Source of the DNA: Dietzia sp. B32
Lineage (GTDB): Bacteria; Actinomycetota; Actinomycetes; Mycobacteriales; Mycobacteriaceae
Direction of reading: 5' to 3'
Length of the DNA stretch: 64,000 bases
Assembly (NCBI RefSeq): GCF_024732245.1
Contig: NZ_CP093845.1
Coordinates: 2,666,001 to 2,730,000 of the forward strand
Shown here: piece by piece, positions 56,868 to 64,000 of the stretch
Layout: the number at the start of each line of letters is the position of its first letter
Numbering within the stretch: position 1 is the first letter of the stretch
Program-made: the position numbers and the translations under genes
The notes under the pieces: generated by a model
What the model was told of the DNA's origin: nothing
Database searches by the model: none
Seen by the model: the letters and a program-made list of their open reading frames with translations, nothing else

Positions 56868-57776
56868 ATGGACGATCTCGGTCGCGGTGCGTCACTGCAC
56901 GCCCTTGAACCGCCGCCCTCGCCGGAGGCGGGATTCTCCACTCGCCGTCGGGTGCGGACGGGCGACGTCGATCCCCAGCGCAGGCTCCGGCTGGACAGCG
57001 TCGCCCGCTACCTCCAGGACATCGCCGTGGACAACCTCGACGCCACCGGTCATGCCCGGACCGACCCGTTCTGGATCGTGCGCCGAACCGTGATCGACGT
57101 GATCGAACCGATCTCGTGGCCGGCCACCGTCGGACTCCAGCGGTGGTGCTCCGGCCTGTCCAGCCGGTGGGCGAACATGCGCGTGCGGCTGACCGTCGAG
57201 GACTCCGAGGACCCTGGGGACCCCGACGGCATGCCAGCACCCGGCACCGCGGCACCTGGCCCCCCGACTCCCCGAGGCGGGCTGGTGGAGACCGAGGCGT
57301 TCTGGATCGACGTCACCGCGGCCGGGTTGCCCGCCCGGATCAGCGACTCCGGCATGGCCAGCCTGGCCGGCACCACCGACATCCACCGCCTCCGGTGGGC
57401 CGGCCTGACGCAGGACTGCCCACCTGAGCGGCCCGGCGAGCCGCAGGACAGGCCGCACCTCCTGCGCAGCACCGACTTCGACCCGCTGCAGCATGTCAAC
57501 AACGCCGCGTATCTGGCGGTGGTCGAAGACGAGCTCCAGCAGCACGCAGACCTGCTGCAGCGTCCTCACCGGGTCGTCATCGAGTACCTCCGCCCGGTGA
57601 CACCGGGGGCGACGATGACCGTCCGGCGCCGGCGCGCGGGGGACCTGCTCGAGCTGTGGTTGATGGTCGACGGCGTCGTTGCGGCCGCCGTCCTCGTCAC
57701 CCCGATCCCCGACGCCTCCGCCAGCCCCGCCTCCGCCAGTACCACCGCCTCCGTCAGGTACCGGCCGCAGGAGTGA
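56868..57776 (+). CDS. Acyl-ACP thioesterase-like double hot-dog protein
   Basis: 302 aa. The N-terminal hot-dog begins [20 protein letters not shown], with [11 protein letters not shown]. The second carries the [19 protein letters not shown] motif of acyl-ACP thioesterases. It probably releases fatty acids from acyl carrier protein. GGAAGGGG lies eight bases before the ATG at 56868. Its 3' end overlaps that of bioD by 23 bp in convergent orientation. Confidence 0.8.
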   Translation: MDDLGRGASLHALEPPPSPEAGFSTRRRVRTGDVDPQRRLRLDSVARYLQDIAVDNLDATGHARTDPFWIVRRTVIDVIEPISWPATVGLQRWCSGLSSRWANMRVRLTVEDSEDPGDPDGMPAPGTAAPGPPTPRGGLVETEAFWIDVTAAGLPARISDSGMASLAGTTDIHRLRWAGLTQDCPPERPGEPQDRPHLLRSTDFDPLQHVNNAAYLAVVEDELQQHADLLQRPHRVVIEYLRPVTPGATMTVRRRRAGDLLELWLMVDGVVAAAVLVTPIPDASASPASASTTASVRYRPQE

Positions 57777-58602
57777 CCTCCGCGCTGGGGGCGTCCCGCC
57801 GGAGGGCGGTCACCGGCCCCGACTCGAACCACCCCGGTGCGCGCCGCCCGAACTCGTCCGGCGACAGCGCCCCGGCACCCGCGGGCACCCGGCCGAGCAC
57901 CGGAACCCCGGTCAGGCGGGGTAGATCCTCGAGGTTGCACCGCTCGGCGAGGTCCGGGTCGGCCGGCCAGGACCCGATGACGATCCCCGCGCACCGCAGA
58001 CCCGCCGCCTCGATCGCGCGGACCGTGAGCTCGGTGTCCGACAGCGTGCCCAGTCCGGCCCTCGCGACCACGATGACCGGGGCGTCGAGTGACCGGGCGA
58101 GGTCGAGGACGGTGAGGCCGGTACCGAGCCGGACGAGCACCCCGCCGGCGCCCTCGACCAGATCCAGGCGCCCCCGTGCAGGTCCGGAGGTCGCCGCGGA
58201 GTCGGGCGCGGAGTCGGGCGCCGACCCACCACTGGCGCGGAGCCACGCGCGGATCGGATCGATCAACTCGGGAAGAGTGGACTGCGGCAGGCCGGCGACG
58301 CGGGCGGCGGTCTCGGGCGCCAGCGGATCGGGCAGCCGACGGACCTCCATCACCCGCCGCACCCCGGACAGGCGCGCGGCCTCGTGGGCGTCGCCCGGTT
58401 CGCCCGGGCCCAGCCCCGTCTGGATCGGCTTGCAGATCCCCACGTCCAGGTCCTCCGACCGGCCGAGGGCGGCCAGCGCGGCGGTGGCGACGGTTTTGCC
58501 CACGTCGGTGCCGGTACCGGTGATGATGACCGGCGCCGGGGCGGGCGGGATCGCGGCGTCGGGCGAGGCGGGCGGGGACGCGGAGCCGGACGAGGTGGTC
58601 AT
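57754..58602 (-). CDS. bioD: Dethiobiotin synthetase
   Basis: Forms the ureido ring of dethiobiotin from DAPA, CO2 and ATP. 282 aa with the P-loop [18 protein letters not shown], the [13 protein letters not shown] block and CKPIQTG. It is longer than most BioD because of a Ser/Ala/Asp-rich loop near 125-140. The ATG at 58602 overlaps the bioF stop (ATGA). Last gene of the bio operon. Confidence 0.95.
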   Translation of the reverse strand: MTTSSGSASPPASPDAAIPPAPAPVIITGTGTDVGKTVATAALAALGRSEDLDVGICKPIQTGLGPGEPGDAHEAARLSGVRRVMEVRRLPDPLAPETAARVAGLPQSTLPELIDPIRAWLRASGGSAPDSAPDSAATSGPARGRLDLVEGAGGVLVRLGTGLTVLDLARSLDAPVIVVARAGLGTLSDTELTVRAIEAAGLRCAGIVIGSWPADPDLAERCNLEDLPRLTGVPVLGRVPAGAGALSPDEFGRRAPGWFESGPVTALRRDAPSAEVTPAAGT

Positions 58603-59783
58603 GCGCGGGCCCCCTCGAGCCGCGCGGCCGCGCCAACCGGGTGCCCGTGCTCGGCCAACACCTGCGCGAGCACGTCGCAGGCGCGGGCCAGGTCGGCGTC
58701 GGAGAGGTCCGCCCGGGCGGTGAGGCGCAACCGCGCGGTGCCCTCGGGAACCGACGGCGGCCGGAAGCACCCCACGCGGACGCCCAGCTCGAGGCACCGC
58801 GAGGCCGCGGAGACCGCGCGGGCGGGATCGCCCAGAACCACCGACACCACCGCCGACCGCGGCTGCTCGGCGCCGGTCACCGCGGCGAGGTGCTCGGCGA
58901 CCTCCACGACGCGCGAGGCGAGCTCGGGGTCGCGCCGCAGGACGCCGAGCGCAGCGCGGGCCGCGCCCACCGCGGAAGGGGCGAGTCCGGTGTCAAAGAT
59001 GAAGGTGCGGGCACTGCTGATGAGGTGCTCGCGCACCCGCTCCGAGGTCAGCACCACCCCGCCCTGCGACCCGAGTGCCTTGGACAGGGTCGCCGTGACC
59101 ACCACGTCCTCGTGCCCGCTGAGCCCCAGCTCCTGCACGAGTCCCCGGCCGCCGTAGCCGCGCACGCCGAGGCCGTGGGCCTCGTCGACCAGCAGGACGG
59201 CGCCGTGCGCGCGGCTCGCCCCGTGCAGCGCGAGCAGGGGAGCCAACTCGCCGTCGGCGCTGTACACCGAGTCGGTGACGACCAGCGCGCGCTCCTCGGT
59301 GCGCCCGGCCAAAGCCCGGGCCACGGCGGCGACGTCACCCCGGTCGACGACGACGACTCGGGCCCTCGACAGGCGGCACGCGTCCACGAGTGAGGCGTGG
59401 GAGCCGCCGTCGGAGACGATGAGCGATCCCCGCCCGGACAGCGCCACCACGGCTCCGAGGTTGGCGGTGTACCCGGACGAGAACACGAGCGCAGCGGGCG
59501 TGTGGCAGAACTCGGCGAGCTCGGCCTCCAACGCCTGATGATCCTGGGTAGTGCCCGTGACCAGCCTCGATCCCGTCGCGCCCGCACCCCAGCGGCGCGT
59601 CGCGGACACGGCCGCGTCCACGACCTCGGGGTGCCGGCCCAGGCCCAGGTAGTCGTTGGACGCGAGGTCGATCACGCCGTCATCAGCCGCGCGCGGGGAC
59701 AGCACCCGCCGGACGTGGCGGGCGGTCCGGTCGGCGGCGGCGTCGTCGAGCCAGTCCAACGCGGGGGAGTTGCGCCCGGTCAT
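58599..59783 (-). CDS. bioF: 8-amino-7-oxononanoate synthase
   Basis: PLP enzyme condensing pimeloyl thioester with alanine. 394 aa. [37 protein letters not shown] and the PLP Lys235 in [13 protein letters not shown] match BioF. ATGA overlaps join it to bioA upstream and bioD downstream. Confidence 0.95.
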   Translation of the reverse strand: MTGRNSPALDWLDDAAADRTARHVRRVLSPRAADDGVIDLASNDYLGLGRHPEVVDAAVSATRRWGAGATGSRLVTGTTQDHQALEAELAEFCHTPAALVFSSGYTANLGAVVALSGRGSLIVSDGGSHASLVDACRLSRARVVVVDRGDVAAVARALAGRTEERALVVTDSVYSADGELAPLLALHGASRAHGAVLLVDEAHGLGVRGYGGRGLVQELGLSGHEDVVVTATLSKALGSQGGVVLTSERVREHLISSARTFIFDTGLAPSAVGAARAALGVLRRDPELASRVVEVAEHLAAVTGAEQPRSAVVSVVLGDPARAVSAASRCLELGVRVGCFRPPSVPEGTARLRLTARADLSDADLARACDVLAQVLAEHGHPVGAAARLEGARA

Positions 59784-61204
59784 CGGCCCGCCCCCGCCCC
59801 CGCCGCCGCAGCCCCGGCTGCTGCTCTCGCTCCGGACACCGCCGCCGCACAGATCCGGTCGATCTCGTCATCCGTAAAGACATAGGGCGGCATCGTGTAG
59901 ATGAGATCCCGGAAGGGGCGTAGCCACACGCCGTGGGAGGTGATCGCCGTTGTCGTCGTCGTCATCTCCACCGGCTCGGCCACCTGGATCACCCCGATCG
60001 CCCCCAGCACCCGCACGTCCACCACGCCGGGTACGTCGAGCGCCGGCGCCAGCCCGTGGCGCAGGCGCGCCTCGATGCGCGGCACGTCGCGCCGCCACCC
60101 GCCGGCCTCCACCAGATCCAACGACGCGCACGCCACCGCGCACGCCAACGGATTGCCCATGAAGGTCGGCCCGTGCGCCAGGCCCCCCGCCTCACCGGCG
60201 CTGATGACCTCGGCCACCCGGTCGGTGGTGAGGGTCGCGGCGAGGGTGAGATACCCGCCGGTCAGGGCCTTGCCCACACACATCACGTCCGGGGCGACGC
60301 CCGCGTGGTCGGCCGCCCACAGCTCGCCGGTGCGGCCGAAGCCGGTGGCGATCTCGTCAAAGATGAGCAGCATGCTCGTCTCGTCGGCCAACCGGCGCAG
60401 GTCACGCAGGTAGTCGGGATGGTGGAAGCGCATCCCGCCCGCGCCCTGGACCACCGGCTCCACGATGATCCCCGCCAGCTCGCCCGAGTGCCCGCGGATC
60501 ACCCGCTCGAGCTCGGCGACGTAGTCGGCGCAGTAGTCGGCGGGCGGCTGCGGCGCGAACACCTGCTCGGCCACCACGCCGCGCCACATCGAGTGCATGC
60601 CGCCGTGAGGATCACACACACTCATCGGGGAGAGCGTGTCGCCGTGGTAGCCGCCGCGCCACGTCGCCAACCGCGTGCGATCGGGACGACCGAGCGAGCG
60701 CTGGTACTGGATGGCCATCTTCGCCGCGACTTCTACGGACACAGAGCCCGAGTCGGCGAGGAACACCTTGTTCAGCTCGCCCGGCGCCATCCGCGCGAGC
60801 CGGCTCGCCAGCTCGACGGCCGGGGCGTGCGTGAGCCCGCCGAACATCACGTGGCTCATCGTGTCGACCTGACGGTGCGCGGCGGCGTCGAGGTGCGGGT
60901 GCCGGTAGCCGTGGATCGCCGCCCACCACGAGCTCATGCCGTCGATGAGCTCGCGCCCGTCCGCCAGCCGCAGCCGGACGCCATCGGCGGAGACGACCGG
61001 CAGCGGCGGCGTGCTCGCCGGGAACCCGCCGTAGGGGTGCCAGACGTGCTCGGCGTCGGCGGCCAACAGCGCGGCGGTGGCGGCCTGCCCGGCCTCGGCG
61101 GCGAGCATCGCGGCGGCGTCAGGCGGGGTCGGGGTGGCGGCGAGGCCGTCGGGGGCGTCGACGACGAGGTCCTCGACACCGGGGGAGTGGACCGAGGCGG
61201 ACAT
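59780..61204 (-). CDS. bioA: Adenosylmethionine-8-amino-7-oxononanoate aminotransferase
   Basis: Class III aminotransferase that uses S-adenosylmethionine as amino donor to make DAPA. 474 aa. [41 protein letters not shown] and PLP Lys312 in [10 protein letters not shown] match BioA. The N-terminal 45 residues and the Ala/Gly-rich C-terminus are extra low-complexity tails. It starts one base after the bioB stop. Confidence 0.95.
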   Translation of the reverse strand: MSASVHSPGVEDLVVDAPDGLAATPTPPDAAAMLAAEAGQAATAALLAADAEHVWHPYGGFPASTPPLPVVSADGVRLRLADGRELIDGMSSWWAAIHGYRHPHLDAAAHRQVDTMSHVMFGGLTHAPAVELASRLARMAPGELNKVFLADSGSVSVEVAAKMAIQYQRSLGRPDRTRLATWRGGYHGDTLSPMSVCDPHGGMHSMWRGVVAEQVFAPQPPADYCADYVAELERVIRGHSGELAGIIVEPVVQGAGGMRFHHPDYLRDLRRLADETSMLLIFDEIATGFGRTGELWAADHAGVAPDVMCVGKALTGGYLTLAATLTTDRVAEVISAGEAGGLAHGPTFMGNPLACAVACASLDLVEAGGWRRDVPRIEARLRHGLAPALDVPGVVDVRVLGAIGVIQVAEPVEMTTTTTAITSHGVWLRPFRDLIYTMPPYVFTDDEIDRICAAAVSGARAAAGAAAAGAGAGR

Positions 61205-61205
61205 G

Positions 61206-62339
61206 TCAGGCGTTCGCGGGCTCGCTGGTGCCGGCCCCGCGGGTGCGGATGGCCACCTTCTTCTCCCGCCCGGCGACGGTGGCAGGCGCGGCCGGGCCGG
61301 CGGCGGGGGAGGCCTCGGCGGCCTCGTCCCCGTCGACCCCGGCCGGATGGTCCATCTGGAGGACCTCGAGCCCGGCGTCGGCGATCATCTGCAGGTCCTC
61401 GCCGCCGGGCTGGCCCTCGCTGGTGAGGTAGTCGCCCAGGAACAGCGAGTTGGCGACGTACAGGGCGATCCCCTGCAGGTGGCCGAGGTGGCGCTCCCGG
61501 CCGGCGGCCACGCGGATCTCCGTGTCGGGGGCGACGAAGCGGACCATCGCGAGGATGCGCAGGCAGTCGCGCGGGTTGAGGGTGTCCACGCCCTCGAGCG
61601 GGGTGCCGTCGAACGGCAGCAGGAAGTTGACCGGGATCGAGTCGACGCCCTTGGCCCGCAGATCGAAGGCGAGCTCGACGAGCTGGTCGTGCGTCTCGCC
61701 CATGCCGGCGATGAAGCCCGAGCACGCCGAGAGCCCGGCGCCGTGCGCCTGGGCGACCGTGTGCTCACGGTCGGCGTAGGTGTGGGTGGTGCAGATGTCC
61801 TCGTAGTGACTCTCGGCCGTGTTGAGGTTGTGGTTGTAGGCGTCGGCGCCGCTCGCGCACAGCTTCTCGGCCTGGCCGTCCTTCAGTGCGCCCAGGCAGG
61901 CGCACACCTCGACGCCCGGGGTGTCGGACTTGATGGCCTCGATGATGTCGGAGACCTTGCCGACCTCGCGGTTGCTGGGGCCGGTGCCGCTGGCGACCAG
62001 GCACACGCGCGAGGCGCCGGCCGCGATGCCCGCTTTGGCCGCGGTGACGGCCTCGTCGGTGTTCAGCCAGGTGTAGCGCAGGATGCCGGCGGTGGAATTG
62101 AGCCGCTGCGAGCAGTAGAAGCAGTCCTCCGGGCACAGGCCGCTCTTGAGGTTGACCAGGTAGTTGACCTTGACCTTGTTGCCGAAGTGCTCGAACCGCA
62201 GCCGGGACGCGGCCGCGACCACCTCCATGAGCTCGGCGTCCGGCGAGTCGAGTACGGCGAGGGCGTCCGCCGCGGTGACGACTCCGCCGTCGAGTACGTG
62301 ATCCGCGAGCTCGTGCCAGCGGGGGGTCGTGATGGCCAT
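61206..62339 (-). CDS. bioB: Biotin synthase
   Basis: Radical-SAM enzyme inserting sulfur into dethiobiotin. 377 aa. The [4Fe-4S] motif CPEDCFYC has Cys69, Cys73 and Cys76. [16 protein letters not shown] and the C-terminal core are typical. An Ala/Pro-rich tail follows residue 330. AGGAGG lies five bases before the ATG, next to the first BioQ-type palindrome. First gene of bioB-bioA-bioF-bioD. Confidence 0.96.
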   Translation of the reverse strand: MAITTPRWHELADHVLDGGVVTAADALAVLDSPDAELMEVVAAASRLRFEHFGNKVKVNYLVNLKSGLCPEDCFYCSQRLNSTAGILRYTWLNTDEAVTAAKAGIAAGASRVCLVASGTGPSNREVGKVSDIIEAIKSDTPGVEVCACLGALKDGQAEKLCASGADAYNHNLNTAESHYEDICTTHTYADREHTVAQAHGAGLSACSGFIAGMGETHDQLVELAFDLRAKGVDSIPVNFLLPFDGTPLEGVDTLNPRDCLRILAMVRFVAPDTEIRVAAGRERHLGHLQGIALYVANSLFLGDYLTSEGQPGGEDLQMIADAGLEVLQMDHPAGVDGDEAAEASPAAGPAAPATVAGREKKVAIRTRGAGTSEPANA

Positions 62340-62348
62340 GGTTCCTCC

Positions 62349-62375
62349 TGAACGCCGTTCACTGAACGCCGTTCA
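62349..62375. promoter_or_regulatory. Two tandem BioQ-type operators
   Basis: The perfect 13-bp palindrome TGAACGCCGTTCA occurs at 62349-62361 and again at 62363-62375, between bioB and the divergent TetR gene. This matches the TGAAC-N3-GTT-type boxes known for BioQ in corynebacteria and mycobacteria. Confidence 0.85.
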
Positions 62376-62397
62376 AGCTAGCCCAGCGCGCCGGACT

Positions 62398-62410
62398 TGT
62401 ACAGCGTTCA
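62398..62410. promoter_or_regulatory. Third, imperfect BioQ-type operator
   Basis: TGTACAGCGTTCA has one half-site mismatch to the two upstream palindromes. It lies 35 bp before the bioQ start, fitting autoregulation. Confidence 0.55.
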
Positions 62411-62444
62411 GGAGGATGTGGCCGCAAAGGTAGGATCAGCGCTC

Positions 62445-62981
62445 GTGGCCCTGACTAAGACGGCGGTCGTCGACACCGCCCTGGAACTGCTCCGCGAGTC
62501 GGGGCTTCCCGGCATGTCGATGCGCACGCTGGCGACCCGACTGGGGGTCCAGCCGAGTGCGTTGTACTGGCACGTCCCGTCCAAGCAGGCCCTGCTCACG
62601 GTTGTCGCCGAGCGCATCCTCGCGACCATGGGTCCGGTCGGTGCCGGGCGGTCGGCCGCCGATGGGCTCCGCGCGGTCGGCGAGGCCCTGCGTGCGGCCG
62701 TCACGGGTGTGCCGGACGGCGCCGAGATCGTGGCACTGGGTCTGGCCGCGGGTGCGGTGAACCCGGTTGCCGAGGTGGTGGAGGCGACGTGCGCCCGCCA
62801 CGGACTTCAGGGCCGGGCGCCGGGGTTGACCACGGCCCTGACCGGGTACGTGGTGGGCCTGAGCCTGGAGGAACAGACCCACCACAACCTCACGGTCGCC
62901 GACCCCGACACTCCGGCGGTCGAGTTCGACCCGCGCTTCCGGGAGGGGCTCGACGCGCTGCTCGCCGGCGTCCAGGCCTGA
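62445..62981 (+). CDS. bioQ: TetR-family repressor BioQ
   Basis: 178 aa. N-terminal TetR HTH: LLRESGLPGMSMRTLATRL and QPSALYWHVPSKQALL. The C-domain is TetR_C-like (GLSLEEQTHHNL). The GTG at 62445 is chosen: AGGTAGGA lies nine bases upstream and the domain begins at once (ALTKTAVVDTALELL); longer readings start inside the operators. Divergence from bioB across three palindromes supports BioQ, the biotin-gene repressor of Mycobacteriales. Confidence 0.85.
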   Translation: MALTKTAVVDTALELLRESGLPGMSMRTLATRLGVQPSALYWHVPSKQALLTVVAERILATMGPVGAGRSAADGLRAVGEALRAAVTGVPDGAEIVALGLAAGAVNPVAEVVEATCARHGLQGRAPGLTTALTGYVVGLSLEEQTHHNLTVADPDTPAVEFDPRFREGLDALLAGVQA

Positions 62982-62987
62982 CGACTC

Positions 62988-63052
62988 CCATCGAGAAGAG
63001 CGTCCGGCCCACGTCTGGCGAGTAGACGTGTGCCGAACGCTCTTGTCGATGG
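62988..63052. terminator. Hairpin family copy E
   Basis: CATCGAGAAGAGCGT at the left pairs with ACGCTCTTGTCGATG at the right, with inner AGACGTG/CACGTCT pairs. It lies between the convergent ends of bioQ and the CAP-domain gene. Confidence 0.7.
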
Positions 63053-63083
63053 CGCTGTCCGCCCCGGGGTGGGGGCGGCGGTG

Positions 63084-63653
63084 TCAGTACCGGGCGAAGA
63101 CCTGGGTGGCGTAGAGCTTGCCGTCCGCGGCCACCGCGGCACCGACGCCCATCGACGTGTGGCCCGGGTTGAGCAGGTTCACCCGGTGGCCGGGCGATGC
63201 CATCCACTGGCCCACCAGCTGCTGCGGGGTGGCGTGGGCGTAGTTCTGCAGGACGTTCTCGCCGTGGTGGCCCCATCCGCCGGGGATCTGCGCGCCGACG
63301 TCCGGGTTGTGGAACATCCGGTTCTGCGCGGCCTGGGTGCCGCTCCAGTTGGTGGCCACCTGGGTGAGACCGCCGTCGACGGCGAGCGGGGCGAGGCCGT
63401 GCGCGGCGCGGGCCGCGTTGGTCGCGCCCTCGAGCTGCGCGCGGTACTCGGCGGAGGCGGGATCGATCGCGGGCACCGCACCGGCGGGGGCGGGGTTGGC
63501 GAAGCCGATCGTCAGGCCCGGCAGGTGGATCTGGGGAAGCTGGATCTGCGGCGCCTGTGCCGACGCCTGCGGGGCCGCGCCCAGCGCGAGGGTGGTGGAG
63601 GCCGCAGCGACCAGGAGCAGGCCGCGCCGCAGGTGATGGAGGGCTCGGGTCAC
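63084..63653 (-). CDS. Secreted CAP-domain (SCP/PR1-like) protein
   Basis: 189 aa. A signal peptide (LRRGLLLVAAASTTLALGAA, cleavage near ASA-Q) and a Pro/Gln-rich linker precede a CAP domain: EGATNAARAAHGLAPLAVDG, GENVLQNYAHATPQQLVGQW and SPGHRVNLLNPGHTSMGVG. CAP proteins are extracellular and of varied, often unknown, function. GTG 63653 with AAAGG upstream is used; ATG 63674 is an alternative. Confidence 0.8.
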   Translation of the reverse strand: MTRALHHLRRGLLLVAAASTTLALGAAPQASAQAPQIQLPQIHLPGLTIGFANPAPAGAVPAIDPASAEYRAQLEGATNAARAAHGLAPLAVDGGLTQVATNWSGTQAAQNRMFHNPDVGAQIPGGWGHHGENVLQNYAHATPQQLVGQWMASPGHRVNLLNPGHTSMGVGAAVAADGKLYATQVFARY

Positions 63654-63813
63654 GAGAGTCGTTACCTTTCGCATGCCGCGACCCGACGTTCGGGTCGCCG
63701 GGCGCAACGGTAGGAACCGATCACCGCGTTAAGCCAGCCGTAACCACCCCGTGACCCTGGTGACCAGCCACGGAGTCGGCGTCGGCCACCCCCGCTGGAC
63801 GAGCGTCCGCGAG

Positions 63814-64000
63814 TCAGTCGCGGGCGAAATCCTGCACCACGTGCACGGTGCCGTCCTCGGCGGTGGCCACCCCCACGCCGACTCGGACGAACTCGCCGTC
63901 CAGCATCCGCTCACGCATGCCGGTGTCGCCGAGGAGTGCCGCGAGTGCCTGCTGCGGGCTGGCGCCGGCGGGCAGTGCCAACACGGTCCGGTCGCCCGCA
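63814..64000 (-). CDS. Second CAP-domain-like protein (N-terminal part outside the window)
   Basis: 62 C-terminal codons are visible, ending GVGVATAEDGTVHVVQDFARD before a TGA at 63814-63816. SPQQALAALLGDTGMRERML recalls the SPxxR/N-x-x-x-L segment of CAP domains, and the ending parallels that of the gene at 63084 (GVGAAVAADGKLYATQVFARY). Tandem paralogues are likely. Confidence 0.6.
   Translation of the reverse strand, partial: AGDRTVLALPAGASPQQALAALLGDTGMRERMLDGEFVRVGVGVATAEDGTVHVVQDFARD

Noticed and set aside
61077-62351. Plus-strand open frame of 424 codons over bioB
   Set aside because: Antisense shadow of bioB.

Overview
The window looks like a chromosomal segment of a high-GC actinobacterium of the Mycobacteriales. 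The supporting content is a MurT/GatD lipid II amidation pair, an aspartokinase and LeuA of corynebacterial type, a PGRP-type Tat-exported amidase, a BioQ-type biotin repressor and frequent GTG/TTG starts. Dietzia or a close relative fits best, but the genus is an inference. No rRNA, tRNA or CRISPR array was seen.

Layout. 1-20 kb is housekeeping: serine beta-lactamase-fold protein, murT and gatD; a DEDDh exonuclease; an amino-acid permease diverging from a class III aminotransferase; a holin-like membrane protein; a cell-wall amidase; leuA with a leader peptide and a pseudoknot; a trypsin-like protease; a drug/metabolite exporter; lysC and asd; a mazEF-like toxin-antitoxin pair; an enoyl-CoA hydratase; an acidic repeat protein and a JmjC-type oxygenase. 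20.5-28 kb is a metabolic block: an AraC-MBL-SDR-esterase operon recalling the mycobacterial virS/mymA arrangement, an extradiol dioxygenase and a broken pcaL. Scattered gene fragments (MazF, a LuxR regulator, a duplicated sucrase/ferredoxin-like piece) show repeated rearrangement.

28-51.1 kb is a genomic island of lower GC. It enters through a truncated IS21 element inside pcaL and ends at a truncated phosphotransferase-like gene. Its left half holds a group of small secreted or lipoprotein genes of unknown family and a nest of insertion sequences: an ISL3 element split by an intact-ended IS21 element and abutted by an IS1634-type element. Its right half (38.1-50.6 kb) is one five-gene minus-strand operon: a giant GHKL-ATPase plus SF2 helicase protein, a NERD plus UvrD-type helicase protein, DrmA, DrmB and a C5 cytosine methyltransferase, followed by a vsr remnant. 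This is a DISARM-type anti-phage system in which the first two genes are not among the standard DISARM components and drmC is missing. It is the most interesting system in the window.

51.6-64 kb returns to core genes: a luciferase-like oxidoreductase with a TRIC-family protein, a glutamine-synthetase-like protein, a Fic toxin with a small antitoxin, a PAP2 phosphatase, an acyl-ACP thioesterase, the bioB-bioA-bioF-bioD operon facing bioQ with tandem palindromic operators, and two CAP-domain secreted proteins.

A family of five related hairpins (7.6, 9.1, 15.0, 16.0 and 63.0 kb) has a conserved arm sequence with compensatory base changes. Four copies sit at gene ends, so it is probably a recurring terminator or REP-like element.
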